10,364 bases of DNA from an uncultured Prevotella sp. (GTDB taxonomy: Bacteria; Bacteroidota; Bacteroidia; Bacteroidales; Bacteroidaceae): positions 1-10,364 of the forward strand of contig CAJPPF010000076.1 of NCBI GenBank assembly GCA_905372445.1, read 5' to 3'. Shown here one piece after another: positions 1-7,387 of the stretch; position 1 is the stretch's first letter, and every line of letters starts with the position of its first letter. Below the pieces are notes generated by a model. It was not told the DNA's origin. It saw nothing but the letters and a program-made list of their open reading frames with translations, and ran no database searches. Both the position numbers and the translations under genes were made by a program.

Positions 1-63
1 GAAGCATGACGGTAATAACAAATCTAAGCAAATGCGGTCTAATGACCGATTCGGGATTATCAG

Positions 64-92
64 GGCGGAACGTGATAAATCACGCCCCTACG
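64..92 (-). repeat. REP-like palindromic repeat, copy 1
   Basis: Read on the minus strand this is CGTAGGGG, then the palindromic core CGTGATTTATCACG, then TTCCGCC. It differs from the copy at 8429-8457 at 2 of 29 positions, including the shared TTCCGCC tail. No inverted partner lies in the window. As in the second locus, it lies just upstream of a long-repeat copy, in the same orientation relative to it. REP elements of this kind are usually dispersed by RAYT transposases; none is seen here. Confidence 0.8.
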
Positions 93-159
93 GCTGACGT
101 CATTTCGCGGCATACGCAAAGCAGTATTCTTAGAAACACTTATCCCGAACTGATATTAT

Positions 160-548
160 GAATAAAGTCAACAAAAAGGCTGTTCTAAGCATACATACAG
201 CCGATATTTGCCAGCGCGTTATCATTCAGTTACGAAAAACGCTATTTTGGAGCATTACAAGAAAAGCGTTGATAATCAACAGGATAAACGGTTTTGATGC
301 TTGCAAAAATACGAATCAGTTTCAAGAACCGCCGTTTCTTGAGGCTCATTCCTACGTTTCTTGCCGATGAAACCGCCGCTTTCAGTGCAAAGAACCGTCG
401 CTTTTTGAGAGAAAAAGCGTGGAATGAGACTGTTTTCAGTTCTTGTCGCTTCTCGAAAATGCGGTTTTATGCAATGCTGACATGGCAAATCATCATTTTT
501 ATTTTTCTGGTTCGTGAAAAATCGTGATGATGATTTTTCTTTACGATA
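160..548 (+). repeat. Long dispersed repeat, copy A (possible structured RNA)
   Basis: This segment aligns over its whole length with 8607-8995. The first 67 aligned positions match at 63, and the block around 321-347 is identical. Neither copy has a shared reading frame. Three small hairpins follow one another at 323-341 (CAAGAA/TTCTTG), 368-384 (TGAAA/TTTCA) and 388-407 (CAAAGA/TTTTTG with one G-U pair), with loops CCGCCGT, CCGCCGC and ACCGTCGC. A nested stem at 487-536 (AAATCATCA/TGATGATTT outside, ATTTTTC/GAAAAAT inside) runs into TTTTTCTTT and resembles an intrinsic terminator. Strand is given from the structural evidence: the G-U pairs only work in a plus-strand transcript. No promoter was identified. 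A non-autonomous mobile element is the main alternative. Confidence 0.8.
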
Positions 549-652
549 CGTCAGTTCATTAGACCAGTTCGGAATACGTTTTTTCTAAAACCTGCGTTAG
601 GGTTAACCCCAAAATCACACGCGTTTCTGATAAAACCGCCCAAAAACAATCA

Positions 653-687
653 AAGCCTGACATCATTGAGAATATGACATCAGGCTT
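653..687 (-). terminator. Probable intrinsic terminator of the lipoprotein gene
   Basis: An 8-bp stem AAGCCTGA (653-660)/TCAGGCTT (680-687) is extended inward, after a 2-nt mismatch, by TCAT/ATGA. On the minus strand the stem is followed by a T-rich run (TTTGATTGTTTTTG). It lies 38 bases past the stop codon of the leftward lipoprotein gene. The plus-strand side (TTATTTTCCTTTT) is T-rich too, so it may work in both directions. Confidence 0.7.
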
Positions 688-724
688 ATTTTCCTTTTGA
701 AATCAACGATGCATGCCGTTACTT

Positions 725-1201
725 TCACTTAACATCAGCATCAAAGGTTTTGTCAAGACTTGTGTTATAGGTAAAGCTTTTCGTTAAAACAGTTTTGTTG
801 TTTGACTTTACTACGATTGTATAATCCGTTGCTGACAACGGTCCAATCTCTGCTTCAATGTCGTAAGGACAAATGCATTTTGCTTCAGGTGGTGCTGTTT
901 CTGCAACGGTTATGGTACTTCCGTCTAAAGATGCTTTTATGTCGACAGTTGCATTACATGTGAAACGAGCATTTGTATGAATGATTTTCATACGGTCATT
1001 ACCCATTGCTTTCAATCTGATCGTTTCATGTCCCAACATCTCGTAAAGGTCAGCTCCTTTGGAGAAACTTGACGTTCCTTTACAGTCAGACTGTTTGAAC
1101 TTGCTTAATGTCAGTTTGCTGCTTTCATCAGAACTGCATGCCGTAAGCATTACAATTGCGCCAAGCAATGCAATACTTTTACATTTGATTAATTTTTTCA
1201 T
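725..1201 (-). CDS. Small cysteine-containing lipoprotein of unknown function
   Basis: The 158-residue product begins with a lipoprotein signal: a basic start (MKKLIKCK), a hydrophobic core and a lipobox ending at Cys22 (LTAC). The next residues, SSDESS, are acidic and serine-rich, which resembles the lipoprotein export signal that sends Bacteroidota lipoproteins to the cell surface; that destination is inferred. The mature part has Cys40, Cys82, Cys109 and Cys111, with the last pair in a C-I-C-P-Y-D motif. Its repetitive beta-type sequence (TVDIKASLDGSTITVAE, DYTIVVKS) suggests a small beta-rich fold. I cannot assign a family. The gene is monocistronic, with its own terminator and 194 bases from the next gene. 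No clear promoter was found in front of it. Confidence 0.85.
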   Translation of the reverse strand: MKKLIKCKSIALLGAIVMLTACSSDESSKLTLSKFKQSDCKGTSSFSKGADLYEMLGHETIRLKAMGNDRMKIIHTNARFTCNATVDIKASLDGSTITVAETAPPEAKCICPYDIEAEIGPLSATDYTIVVKSNNKTVLTKSFTYNTSLDKTFDADVK

Positions 1202-1395
1202 AAGTGTATAATTTATTATGGCTCGTCCAAGAATTGCGCTATAAAATTACAACTAATTTCGTTAATCACCAAATAATAAGTATTTATAATTCGTCGAACG
1301 GTTAAATAATGCCTTTTTCTCTTGTGTTCTGGCTTTTCTACCGAGCATAAGTCCGCCACTACGCGATAGTCGTTTTCGGGTATAAGGCAGTGGGT

Positions 1396-3024
1396 CTACA
1401 GCGAGCGTATGAATTCGTCGTATTTATCAGAATATCCGTTGAACACATTGATATCGACCTTTGGCGTTATGCCACGCACTCTGCCGTCGGGCGAGAGCTG
1501 CCAGAAGAGCATCCGCACATCAGGCTTATACTCACCGTAGCGTGCTATCCACACATCATAGTCGCGCTTTATGTCGGGAGCAAATGGCAGATAGCGGTTG
1601 ACGAACGACTGACTGACGTAAAGCACCGGTCGACATCCGGTCTTCGTCTCAACCTCTTTAAGCCATGTGCGCACAGCCTTGAAGAGAGCCTCAGGACCTC
1701 CCATGGCACGAATGCGGGCATCGGAAGGCTCGACGTCAAGCACCGGAGGAAAGTCGCCCTTCTGATACTTGCTGTTCTTCAGATACCACCGTGCCTGAGC
1801 AAGGGCAGGGCTACGCGTGGAGAAGAAATGGTAGTTGCCCACCTTAATGCCTCGGCGACGAGCCTGACGGTAGTCGGCAGCATAGTATTTGCTCTTTATG
1901 GTGATGCCCTCGGTGGCTTTGATATACACGAACGAGACGGGATAATCGACAGCGCCCGACACTCTCTTACCTCTGACAGTGCCAAGTGAGGTGATACGGA
2001 GCTTGTCCCAATTGATGCAGTATTTCTTTCTTCCCTTCTCATGCTGGAAGCGCGATATGTCAATGCCGAAGATACGATGCGAACTGAATGTCATACGCTC
2101 GCCGAGGAAACGTCCTTCTTTCCATTCGCCCACTTGCACACCTTTCTCTGGTGTCACTTTCAGTCCGAAACCATTGAGGGGGATTGCCGGTGTGGTGAAA
2201 GCGACCTTATATATAGTCTTCAGTCCTAACACGCTGTCATTGCGGTAAGACACGCTCGCGGCAACCTTCGGAGTGCGGCGAGCTGCAAGCTGAACGATGG
2301 TGGTATATTGTAGGCTGTCGCCCGTAGTATGTATTTTCTTATCCAACCGCACCATGCTGCAGGTGTCGACAACCTGACGTCCATGCTCGTTATTATAATG
2401 AGCGCGGCAGACCGAGCGATGCACTATCTGCACGGAGTCCGACGCCATACACTGACGCGCCTTTGCCATGACATCGTTCAAAAGTTTCACCTCACGGAGT
2501 GTATGCTCGTAGTAGTCGGTGACCAGCTCATAGCCCTCGTCGCGCACGGAGTGTACGGAGAAGTAGTAATCCATATCGTCGATCATGACGGCGAGGTCGT
2601 GGAGACGCTTCTCGCCTTTCTTGATATTAGCTGCAAGCACCGTTTTCGGGTCTACGGTGGGCTGTGTGAGACTGTCTAAAGCCACGACTATGCTGCCTCG
2701 CGACACAGGAAGCCACCAGCGCTTATTGACCCAACGACCGTAGGCAACGGTGCGATAGATGGCAGAGTCGCGGTTTTCAGATAGTGCGGTAAACGGATTG
2801 TTGCGGTCGGTGGCAGTGAAATAGAGCTGCGCGTAGCCCTTCAGCTGCACCTCATACCAGTCTTGACGCTCCACGGTGACGCTGCTGCGAGGGTCGTTAA
2901 CATTGCCGAAGGCGATGAAGACAAGCACCGCCCAAATAATAATCAGCAGCAAGAGAAGGCTGCTGATTATCCATAAAAAAGACTTTCTATTTATCTTTGC
3001 TGATATCATGGAATTTCTATGCAT
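1396..3024 (-). CDS. Membrane-anchored GH25 muramidase (lysozyme) with a large N-terminal domain
   Basis: This 542-residue protein should hydrolyse the MurNAc-GlcNAc bond of peptidoglycan. One transmembrane segment at about residues 15-39 follows a basic start, so the rest is predicted to face the periplasm. Residues about 40-315 form a region I do not recognise, with Cys192, Cys206 and Cys222. The GH25 domain spans about 317-540: GIDISRF with Asp322, VYIKATEG near 367-373, NYHFF near 397-401, the PPVLDVEP segment with Asp430 and Glu432, and DINVFNG with Asp524. In GH25 the DxE pair and the first Asp make up the catalytic site, and all are present. The start codon overlaps the stop of the upstream GH3 gene by one base (TAATG, minus strand), so translation is probably coupled; a second Met at residue 6 is an alternative start. 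GH25 proteins also occur in phage lysis systems, but no phage genes lie nearby. A role in wall remodelling or in attack on foreign peptidoglycan is inference. Confidence 0.93.
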   Translation of the reverse strand: MHRNSMISAKINRKSFLWIISSLLLLLIIIWAVLVFIAFGNVNDPRSSVTVERQDWYEVQLKGYAQLYFTATDRNNPFTALSENRDSAIYRTVAYGRWVNKRWWLPVSRGSIVVALDSLTQPTVDPKTVLAANIKKGEKRLHDLAVMIDDMDYYFSVHSVRDEGYELVTDYYEHTLREVKLLNDVMAKARQCMASDSVQIVHRSVCRAHYNNEHGRQVVDTCSMVRLDKKIHTTGDSLQYTTIVQLAARRTPKVAASVSYRNDSVLGLKTIYKVAFTTPAIPLNGFGLKVTPEKGVQVGEWKEGRFLGERMTFSSHRIFGIDISRFQHEKGRKKYCINWDKLRITSLGTVRGKRVSGAVDYPVSFVYIKATEGITIKSKYYAADYRQARRRGIKVGNYHFFSTRSPALAQARWYLKNSKYQKGDFPPVLDVEPSDARIRAMGGPEALFKAVRTWLKEVETKTGCRPVLYVSQSFVNRYLPFAPDIKRDYDVWIARYGEYKPDVRMLFWQLSPDGRVRGITPKVDINVFNGYSDKYDEFIRSL

Positions 3025-4196
3025 TATTTAATCTCAAACTCGCAAGTTGGAGTATCCTTATCAGTTGCGGAACTGCCCTTCACAAAGACACGGAACGTGC
3101 CCGGTTCGACGACCTTCCGGCGGTCGGCATTATATATTGACATTTCCTCCATGCCCAGTTTGAAGCTTAGTTTGCATGTCTCGCCAGCCTTGAGACTGAC
3201 ACGCTGGAAGCCCTTGAGCAACTTACGCGGAATGGCTACACTGCTGTATTCGTCGCAGAGATAAAGTTGTGCCACCTCGTCGCCGTCCTTATTGCCGGTA
3301 CACGGTATGCCGTCGATAACATTATATGATGTCATTATGGAACCGGCGCCGTCGTTGATAGCCTGTTGAAACTGAGGTATGTACTCATTGAGCAACTGAT
3401 TCCAACCCAATGACACCTGCTCGCCATTGAGTCCGCCCTCGGGGATGCCATAAGCGGCGAAATGCTTCAGTGTGTTTATGACGCCCTGGGCACGGACACC
3501 CTTGCATATCGCACCACCTATCATTCCTGCAAGGTAAGCATCCTCGCCAAGGGTCTCCTCCACACGCGACCAGCGAGGCTCGCGCGAGATATCAAGAACT
3601 GGACCGTATGCAATGTGGGCACCGCGAAGCGACAGCTCGCGTCCGATGACTGTGCCCATCTGCTGCATCAACTCCACGTTGAACGTTGATGCCTGACCGA
3701 TACCGGTAGGAAAACACGTAGAGCCGATGCCCATATGCCCATGTGGAGCCTCTTCCATAATCATCACCGGAATGCCAAGTCGGGTCTGTTCTATGGCATA
3801 TTTCTGCAGCATATTCATGGTCTGTGCACTCTCCGTAGCGTCGATGCCGGTCTCGAGGGTCTTCCTCGTCCATGGGTCAGCACGTTGAATACCCCAGAGC
3901 GAACCAGGTGGCATGTCAGTCATGACATTCTTATATTCATCGCTAAGCACGATATGCGACTTGGTGCCTTTGTTTGTCTTCACCACGGTTTTGTCGTACA
4001 TATGCCAGCCGAGCGGACACATAAGCTGTCCGATTTTCTCTTTGAGTGTCATGCGTGAGAGCAAGTCCTCGACACGCTCCTCGGTAGGAACAGTGGCGTC
4101 CTTGTATTTGGGAAACGGCTGCTTATGTTGTCTTATACCGCCAAAAGTCTCTGTAGCGATGAGGGCATAAACGACAAACGGTATTATTTTTCTCAT
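3024..4196 (-). CDS. GH3 beta-glucosidase-like protein with the catalytic middle deleted
   Basis: The 390 residues match the two ends of a three-domain GH3 enzyme joined in frame. Residues 1-20 look like a signal peptide. Residues about 38-303 are the GH3 N-terminal barrel up to YNVIDGIPCTGNK, with recognisable GIPVMIMEEAPHG, EPRWSRVEETLGEDAYLAG and LKHFAAYG (Lys244-His245). At Lys303/Asp304 (plus-strand 3287/3288) the sequence jumps to GDEVAQLYLCDEYSSV, which starts the late part of the fibronectin-III-like C-terminal domain (304-390). The end of the barrel carrying the nucleophile Asp (the SDW-type motif) and the whole alpha/beta sandwich domain are missing. From usual GH3 lengths of about 750 residues, roughly 350-400 residues are lost. 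It should not hydrolyse glycosides. The frame stays open and carries the overlapping start of the GH25 gene. A divergent promoter lies just upstream. A metagenome assembly error across a short repeat is the other explanation. Confidence 0.9.
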   Translation of the reverse strand: MRKIIPFVVYALIATETFGGIRQHKQPFPKYKDATVPTEERVEDLLSRMTLKEKIGQLMCPLGWHMYDKTVVKTNKGTKSHIVLSDEYKNVMTDMPPGSLWGIQRADPWTRKTLETGIDATESAQTMNMLQKYAIEQTRLGIPVMIMEEAPHGHMGIGSTCFPTGIGQASTFNVELMQQMGTVIGRELSLRGAHIAYGPVLDISREPRWSRVEETLGEDAYLAGMIGGAICKGVRAQGVINTLKHFAAYGIPEGGLNGEQVSLGWNQLLNEYIPQFQQAINDGAGSIMTSYNVIDGIPCTGNKDGDEVAQLYLCDEYSSVAIPRKLLKGFQRVSLKAGETCKLSFKLGMEEMSIYNADRRKVVEPGTFRVFVKGSSATDKDTPTCEFEIK

Positions 4197-4213
4197 TTCA
4201 CTTCTATTTTACT

Positions 4214-4244
4214 GCAAATATACGTAATTTATTTGATAATCAAA
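4214..4244 (-). promoter_or_regulatory. Promoter of the GH3-GH25 unit
   Basis: On the minus strand TTTG (4244-4241) and TATATTTG (4222-4215) are separated by 18 nt, close to the Bacteroidota -33/-7 consensus. The expected start of transcription leaves a leader of only about a dozen bases before the GH3 start codon. It overlaps the divergent GH2 promoter. Confidence 0.65.
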
Positions 4245-4263
4245 GATTTTTTCATTATCTTTG
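4232..4263 (+). promoter_or_regulatory. Promoter of the GH2 beta-galactosidase gene
   Basis: TTTG (4232-4235) and TATCTTTG (4256-4263) are separated by 20 nt, an exact match to the -7 consensus TAnnTTTG. The GH2 start codon follows 46 bases after the -7 element. The -33 box lies inside the opposing GH3 promoter, so the two promoters share DNA and probably compete or share a regulator. Confidence 0.75.
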
Positions 4264-4309
4264 CAAGCAAAGAACTCTTTTTATCGCTAACTTAAAGTTT
4301 ATAAATATA

Positions 4310-7300
4310 ATGAAGAAACTGACTATCATCATTGCCCTAATCGGCAGTGCTTTATGCGCTTTTGCAGACAATGCGCCAACATGGACAGAATGGAAAGACA
4401 TGCAGGTGAACGAAGTGAACCGCTATCCTATCCACACGAATTTCTTTGCATTCGAGTCGCTCGAGAAAGCTATGGCAGGCGACAAGACTACCTCGGCAAA
4501 CTATCTCTCGCTCAAAGGACAGTGGAAATTCCATTATGTGGAAAATGCTGACGAGCGCCCGGCTGACTTCTACATGACTGATCTCGACGACAGCAACTGG
4601 ACGACAATGCCCGTGCCGGGTATGTGGGAACTCAACGGATTTGGCGATCCTGTCTATGTGAACGTCGGTTTTGCATGGCGCGGTCACTACGAGGATAATC
4701 CACCGCTGCCTCCGATAAAGGACAATCACGTCGGCTCATACCGCAGGACAATAAGCATTCCTGATGGCTGGGACGGCAAACAGGTGATAGCACATTTCGG
4801 TTCTGTGACATCGAATATGTATTTGTATGTCAACGGAAAGTTCGTAGGATATACGGAGGACTCAAAGGTGGCGGCAGAGTTTGACGTCACGGACTTTGTG
4901 ATACCTGGCGAGAATCTGTTTGCTTTCCAAACGTTCCGATGGTGCGACGGCTCATACTGTGAGGACCAAGACTTCTGGCGTCTCTCTGGTGTGGCACGCG
5001 ACAGTTACCTCTACACCCTCGACAAGGAGAACCAGCTGACGGACATACGCATCACCCCCGATCTCGTGAACGACTACACCGACGGAATACTGAAGGTCGT
5101 GGCTAAGACAAAAGGAAGTGTAGACCTTGAACTGTCGCTCCTCGACGCTAATCAGAATACGGTGATGACGATGTCGATGGCAAGAGAGAACAAAGAGAAA
5201 AAAACAGCGGAATGCAATATGGAGGGAGAGTTTAATGTGGCTAACCCTCTGAAATGGACTGCAGAGACACCAAACCTCTACACTCTTGTGGCAAAATTAT
5301 ACAAGATAGAAAACGGCAAGCGTGGAAAACTGCTTAGTGTAGTGCCGCAGAAGGTAGGATTCCGCAAGGTGGAGATAAAAGGCGACCGCTTTCTGATAAA
5401 CGGAAAGGCTATATATATAAAAGGTGCAGACCGGCATGAGATGGACCCACGTACGGGCTATGTAGTATCGCGAGAGCGTATGATAGAGGACCTGAAAATA
5501 ATGAAGAGCCTCAACCTCAACGCCGTGCGTACATGTCATTACCCCGACGATCCGGTATGGTATGACCTTTGCGACGAATATGGAATGTACCTCGTTGCGG
5601 AAGCAAATCAGGAGTCGCACAGCTTCGGATATGAGGACACGGCAATATCAAAAACCGATATGTTCTTTAAGCAGATTCTCGAGCGCAACAAACATAATGT
5701 GGGCATTTACTTCAATCACCCAAGTGTGGTGATATGGTCGATGGGTAATGAGACTGCCGACGGTCCGAACTTCGCCAGGACAAAGGCATGGATACACGCC
5801 GAGGACCCAAGCCGACCGGTGCATTGGGAGCGCGCATTGAAAGGCGCGAACACAGATATATACTGTCCGATGTACGCATCGCAGGCATACTGCCAGAAGT
5901 ATGCAGACTCGGATAAGCCTGAAGACCAGAAGCCACTCATACAATGTGAGTACAACCACGCTATGGGCAACTCGTCAGGAGGCTTTAAGGAGTATTGGGA
6001 TATAGTGCGTCAGAACAAACGTTTTCAAGGCGGATTCATCTGGGATTTCGTTGATCAGGCTCTCATAGGAAGCGTTCCGCCGGAAAAGGGAAAGTCGGTG
6101 CGCACACTTATGTACGGTGGAGATTATAATGACTATGACGCGTCTGACAACAACTTCAACTGCAATGGATTCATCACTGCTGACCGCAAAATGACGCCGC
6201 AGGCTTACGAGATAGGCTATCAGTATCAAAGCATATGGACAACACTGAAGGATAAGGAGAAAGGTGTCGTGGACGTGAAGAACGAATACTTCTTCCGCGA
6301 CCTGAAGAACTACCGCCTACGTTGGGAACTGGTGCAGGACGACGGTACTGTAATCGATAAAGGCACTATCGACGACCTTGACATTGCTCCACAACAGACA
6401 AGCGAGTATAACCTCAATTACACCAAAGGCAATGGCGGCAACGAACTGCTTCTTAATGTATATTACGAGCTGAAGAATGATGAATCGCTCCTAAAGACAG
6501 GACAGAAGATGGCACATCAGCAGTTTGTCGTTAAAGAATACGACTACGCCATGGCTGCCCACACGATGAAGGCAAACCTTAAGGCAAAGACCAAGGTGAA
6601 GTTCAACAAGCAGACAGGCTTCATGGAGAGTTACAGTTGCAATGGAAAGGAAATGCTCGTAGGTGGCGGAACACTGAAACCGAACTTCTGGCGCGCAGTT
6701 ACCGACAATGACATGGGTGCCGGACTGCATAAGAGACTCCGCGTATGGCGTACGCCTAAGATGACACTGATGTCGCTGAAGACAAAGAAGAATGTGACCA
6801 CGGCAGTGTATGATATGCCCGACGTGAAAGCAACACTTACGCTGACATATACCATAGAAGAGAGCGGCGCTCTGACAGTAAGCCAGAAGATGACGACAAC
6901 GGCAGGAGCTGAGGTGCCTGAAATGCTGCGCTTCGGAATGGTATTTGAGTTGCCTTATGTCTTAGACACAAGTAAATTCTACGGTCGTGGACCAATCGAG
7001 AACTATAGTGACCGCTGTTCCGGTCAGATGATAGGAATATACAATCAGACAGCAGACGAGCAGTTCTGGAAGTATGTCAGACCACAGGAGACAGGCACAA
7101 AGACAGGCATCAGATGGTGGAAACAAGGACCTCTGACATTCATCTCCGACAAGGCTTTCACTGCCTCTGCACTTCATTTCACCGTTGACGAACTCGACGA
7201 AGGTGACGAGAAAGACCAGCGTCACCCGGAACAGTTGACCAAGTCGCCATTCACAAACCTCTACATTGATGCGGAAATGGCTGGCGTAGGAGGAATAGAC

Positions 7301-7387
7301 AGTTGGAGCTATAATGCGGAAACACTGCCACAGTACCGTGTGGACTACAAAGACCGCGAATTGAAGTTCACAATTATTCCGGAATAA
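4310..7387 (+). CDS. Exported GH2 beta-galactosidase (LacZ-like)
   Basis: This 1025-residue enzyme should release terminal beta-linked galactose, probably in the periplasm. A type I signal peptide ends near residue 19 (ALCAFA|D). Approximate domains: sugar-binding jelly roll 65-235, Ig-like 240-352, TIM barrel 354-640, second Ig-like region 655-740, and the C-terminal beta-galactosidase small-chain domain 757-1022. LacZ motifs are present: VRTCHYP (406-411), the acid/base Glu481 in MGNETADGP, the nucleophile Glu547 in IQCEYNHAMGN, FWRAVTDND (793-801), RPQETGTKTGIRWW (924-937) and GVGGIDSW (992-999). Length is normal for Bacteroidota GH2 enzymes and no damage is seen. A strong promoter lies at 4232-4263 and a long hairpin follows at 7401-7471, so the gene looks like a single transcription unit. 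No SusC/SusD pair, sulfatase or transporter is present, so the natural substrate (lactose, host glycan or plant galactan) cannot be read from context. Confidence 0.96.
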   Translation: MKKLTIIIALIGSALCAFADNAPTWTEWKDMQVNEVNRYPIHTNFFAFESLEKAMAGDKTTSANYLSLKGQWKFHYVENADERPADFYMTDLDDSNWTTMPVPGMWELNGFGDPVYVNVGFAWRGHYEDNPPLPPIKDNHVGSYRRTISIPDGWDGKQVIAHFGSVTSNMYLYVNGKFVGYTEDSKVAAEFDVTDFVIPGENLFAFQTFRWCDGSYCEDQDFWRLSGVARDSYLYTLDKENQLTDIRITPDLVNDYTDGILKVVAKTKGSVDLELSLLDANQNTVMTMSMARENKEKKTAECNMEGEFNVANPLKWTAETPNLYTLVAKLYKIENGKRGKLLSVVPQKVGFRKVEIKGDRFLINGKAIYIKGADRHEMDPRTGYVVSRERMIEDLKIMKSLNLNAVRTCHYPDDPVWYDLCDEYGMYLVAEANQESHSFGYEDTAISKTDMFFKQILERNKHNVGIYFNHPSVVIWSMGNETADGPNFARTKAWIHAEDPSRPVHWERALKGANTDIYCPMYASQAYCQKYADSDKPEDQKPLIQCEYNHAMGNSSGGFKEYWDIVRQNKRFQGGFIWDFVDQALIGSVPPEKGKSVRTLMYGGDYNDYDASDNNFNCNGFITADRKMTPQAYEIGYQYQSIWTTLKDKEKGVVDVKNEYFFRDLKNYRLRWELVQDDGTVIDKGTIDDLDIAPQQTSEYNLNYTKGNGGNELLLNVYYELKNDESLLKTGQKMAHQQFVVKEYDYAMAAHTMKANLKAKTKVKFNKQTGFMESYSCNGKEMLVGGGTLKPNFWRAVTDNDMGAGLHKRLRVWRTPKMTLMSLKTKKNVTTAVYDMPDVKATLTLTYTIEESGALTVSQKMTTTAGAEVPEMLRFGMVFELPYVLDTSKFYGRGPIENYSDRCSGQMIGIYNQTADEQFWKYVRPQETGTKTGIRWWKQGPLTFISDKAFTASALHFTVDELDEGDEKDQRHPEQLTKSPFTNLYIDAEMAGVGGIDSWSYNAETLPQYRVDYKDRELKFTIIPE

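Larger units (their letters stand above)
1..724. other. Non-coding region with REP, long dispersed repeat and terminator
   Basis: No credible gene is seen in these 724 bases. The short open frames here are not conserved in the second copy of the same repeat at 8607-8995. The stretch holds a hairpin-forming motif at 34-61 that recurs at 7495-7522, a REP-like palindrome at 64-92, the long repeat copy A at 160-548, and the terminator of the leftward lipoprotein gene at 653-687. Between 549 and 652 only a 10-bp palindrome, GGGTTAACCC at 600-609, stands out, and no function can be assigned to it. Confidence 0.7.

Noticed and set aside
158..527. Two overlapping plus-strand open frames of 70-77 codons
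   Set aside because: They lie inside the dispersed repeat, and copy B has stops and indels in the same frames. Conservation follows hairpins rather than codons.
600..609. GGGTTAACCC palindrome as an operator
   Set aside because: A single 10-bp palindrome with no nearby promoter in a suitable place; too short to support a claim.
1390..1989. 199-codon plus-strand open frame
   Set aside because: It is antisense to the GH25 catalytic domain, whose conserved motifs show that the minus strand is the coding one.
1396..3024. GH25 gene as a prophage endolysin
   Set aside because: It has a membrane anchor and a large extra domain, is coupled to a GH3 gene, and has no holin or structural phage gene nearby.
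4310..7387. Beta-galactosidase as part of a polysaccharide utilisation locus
   Set aside because: No SusC/SusD pair, sulfatase or hybrid two-component regulator is present within the window.
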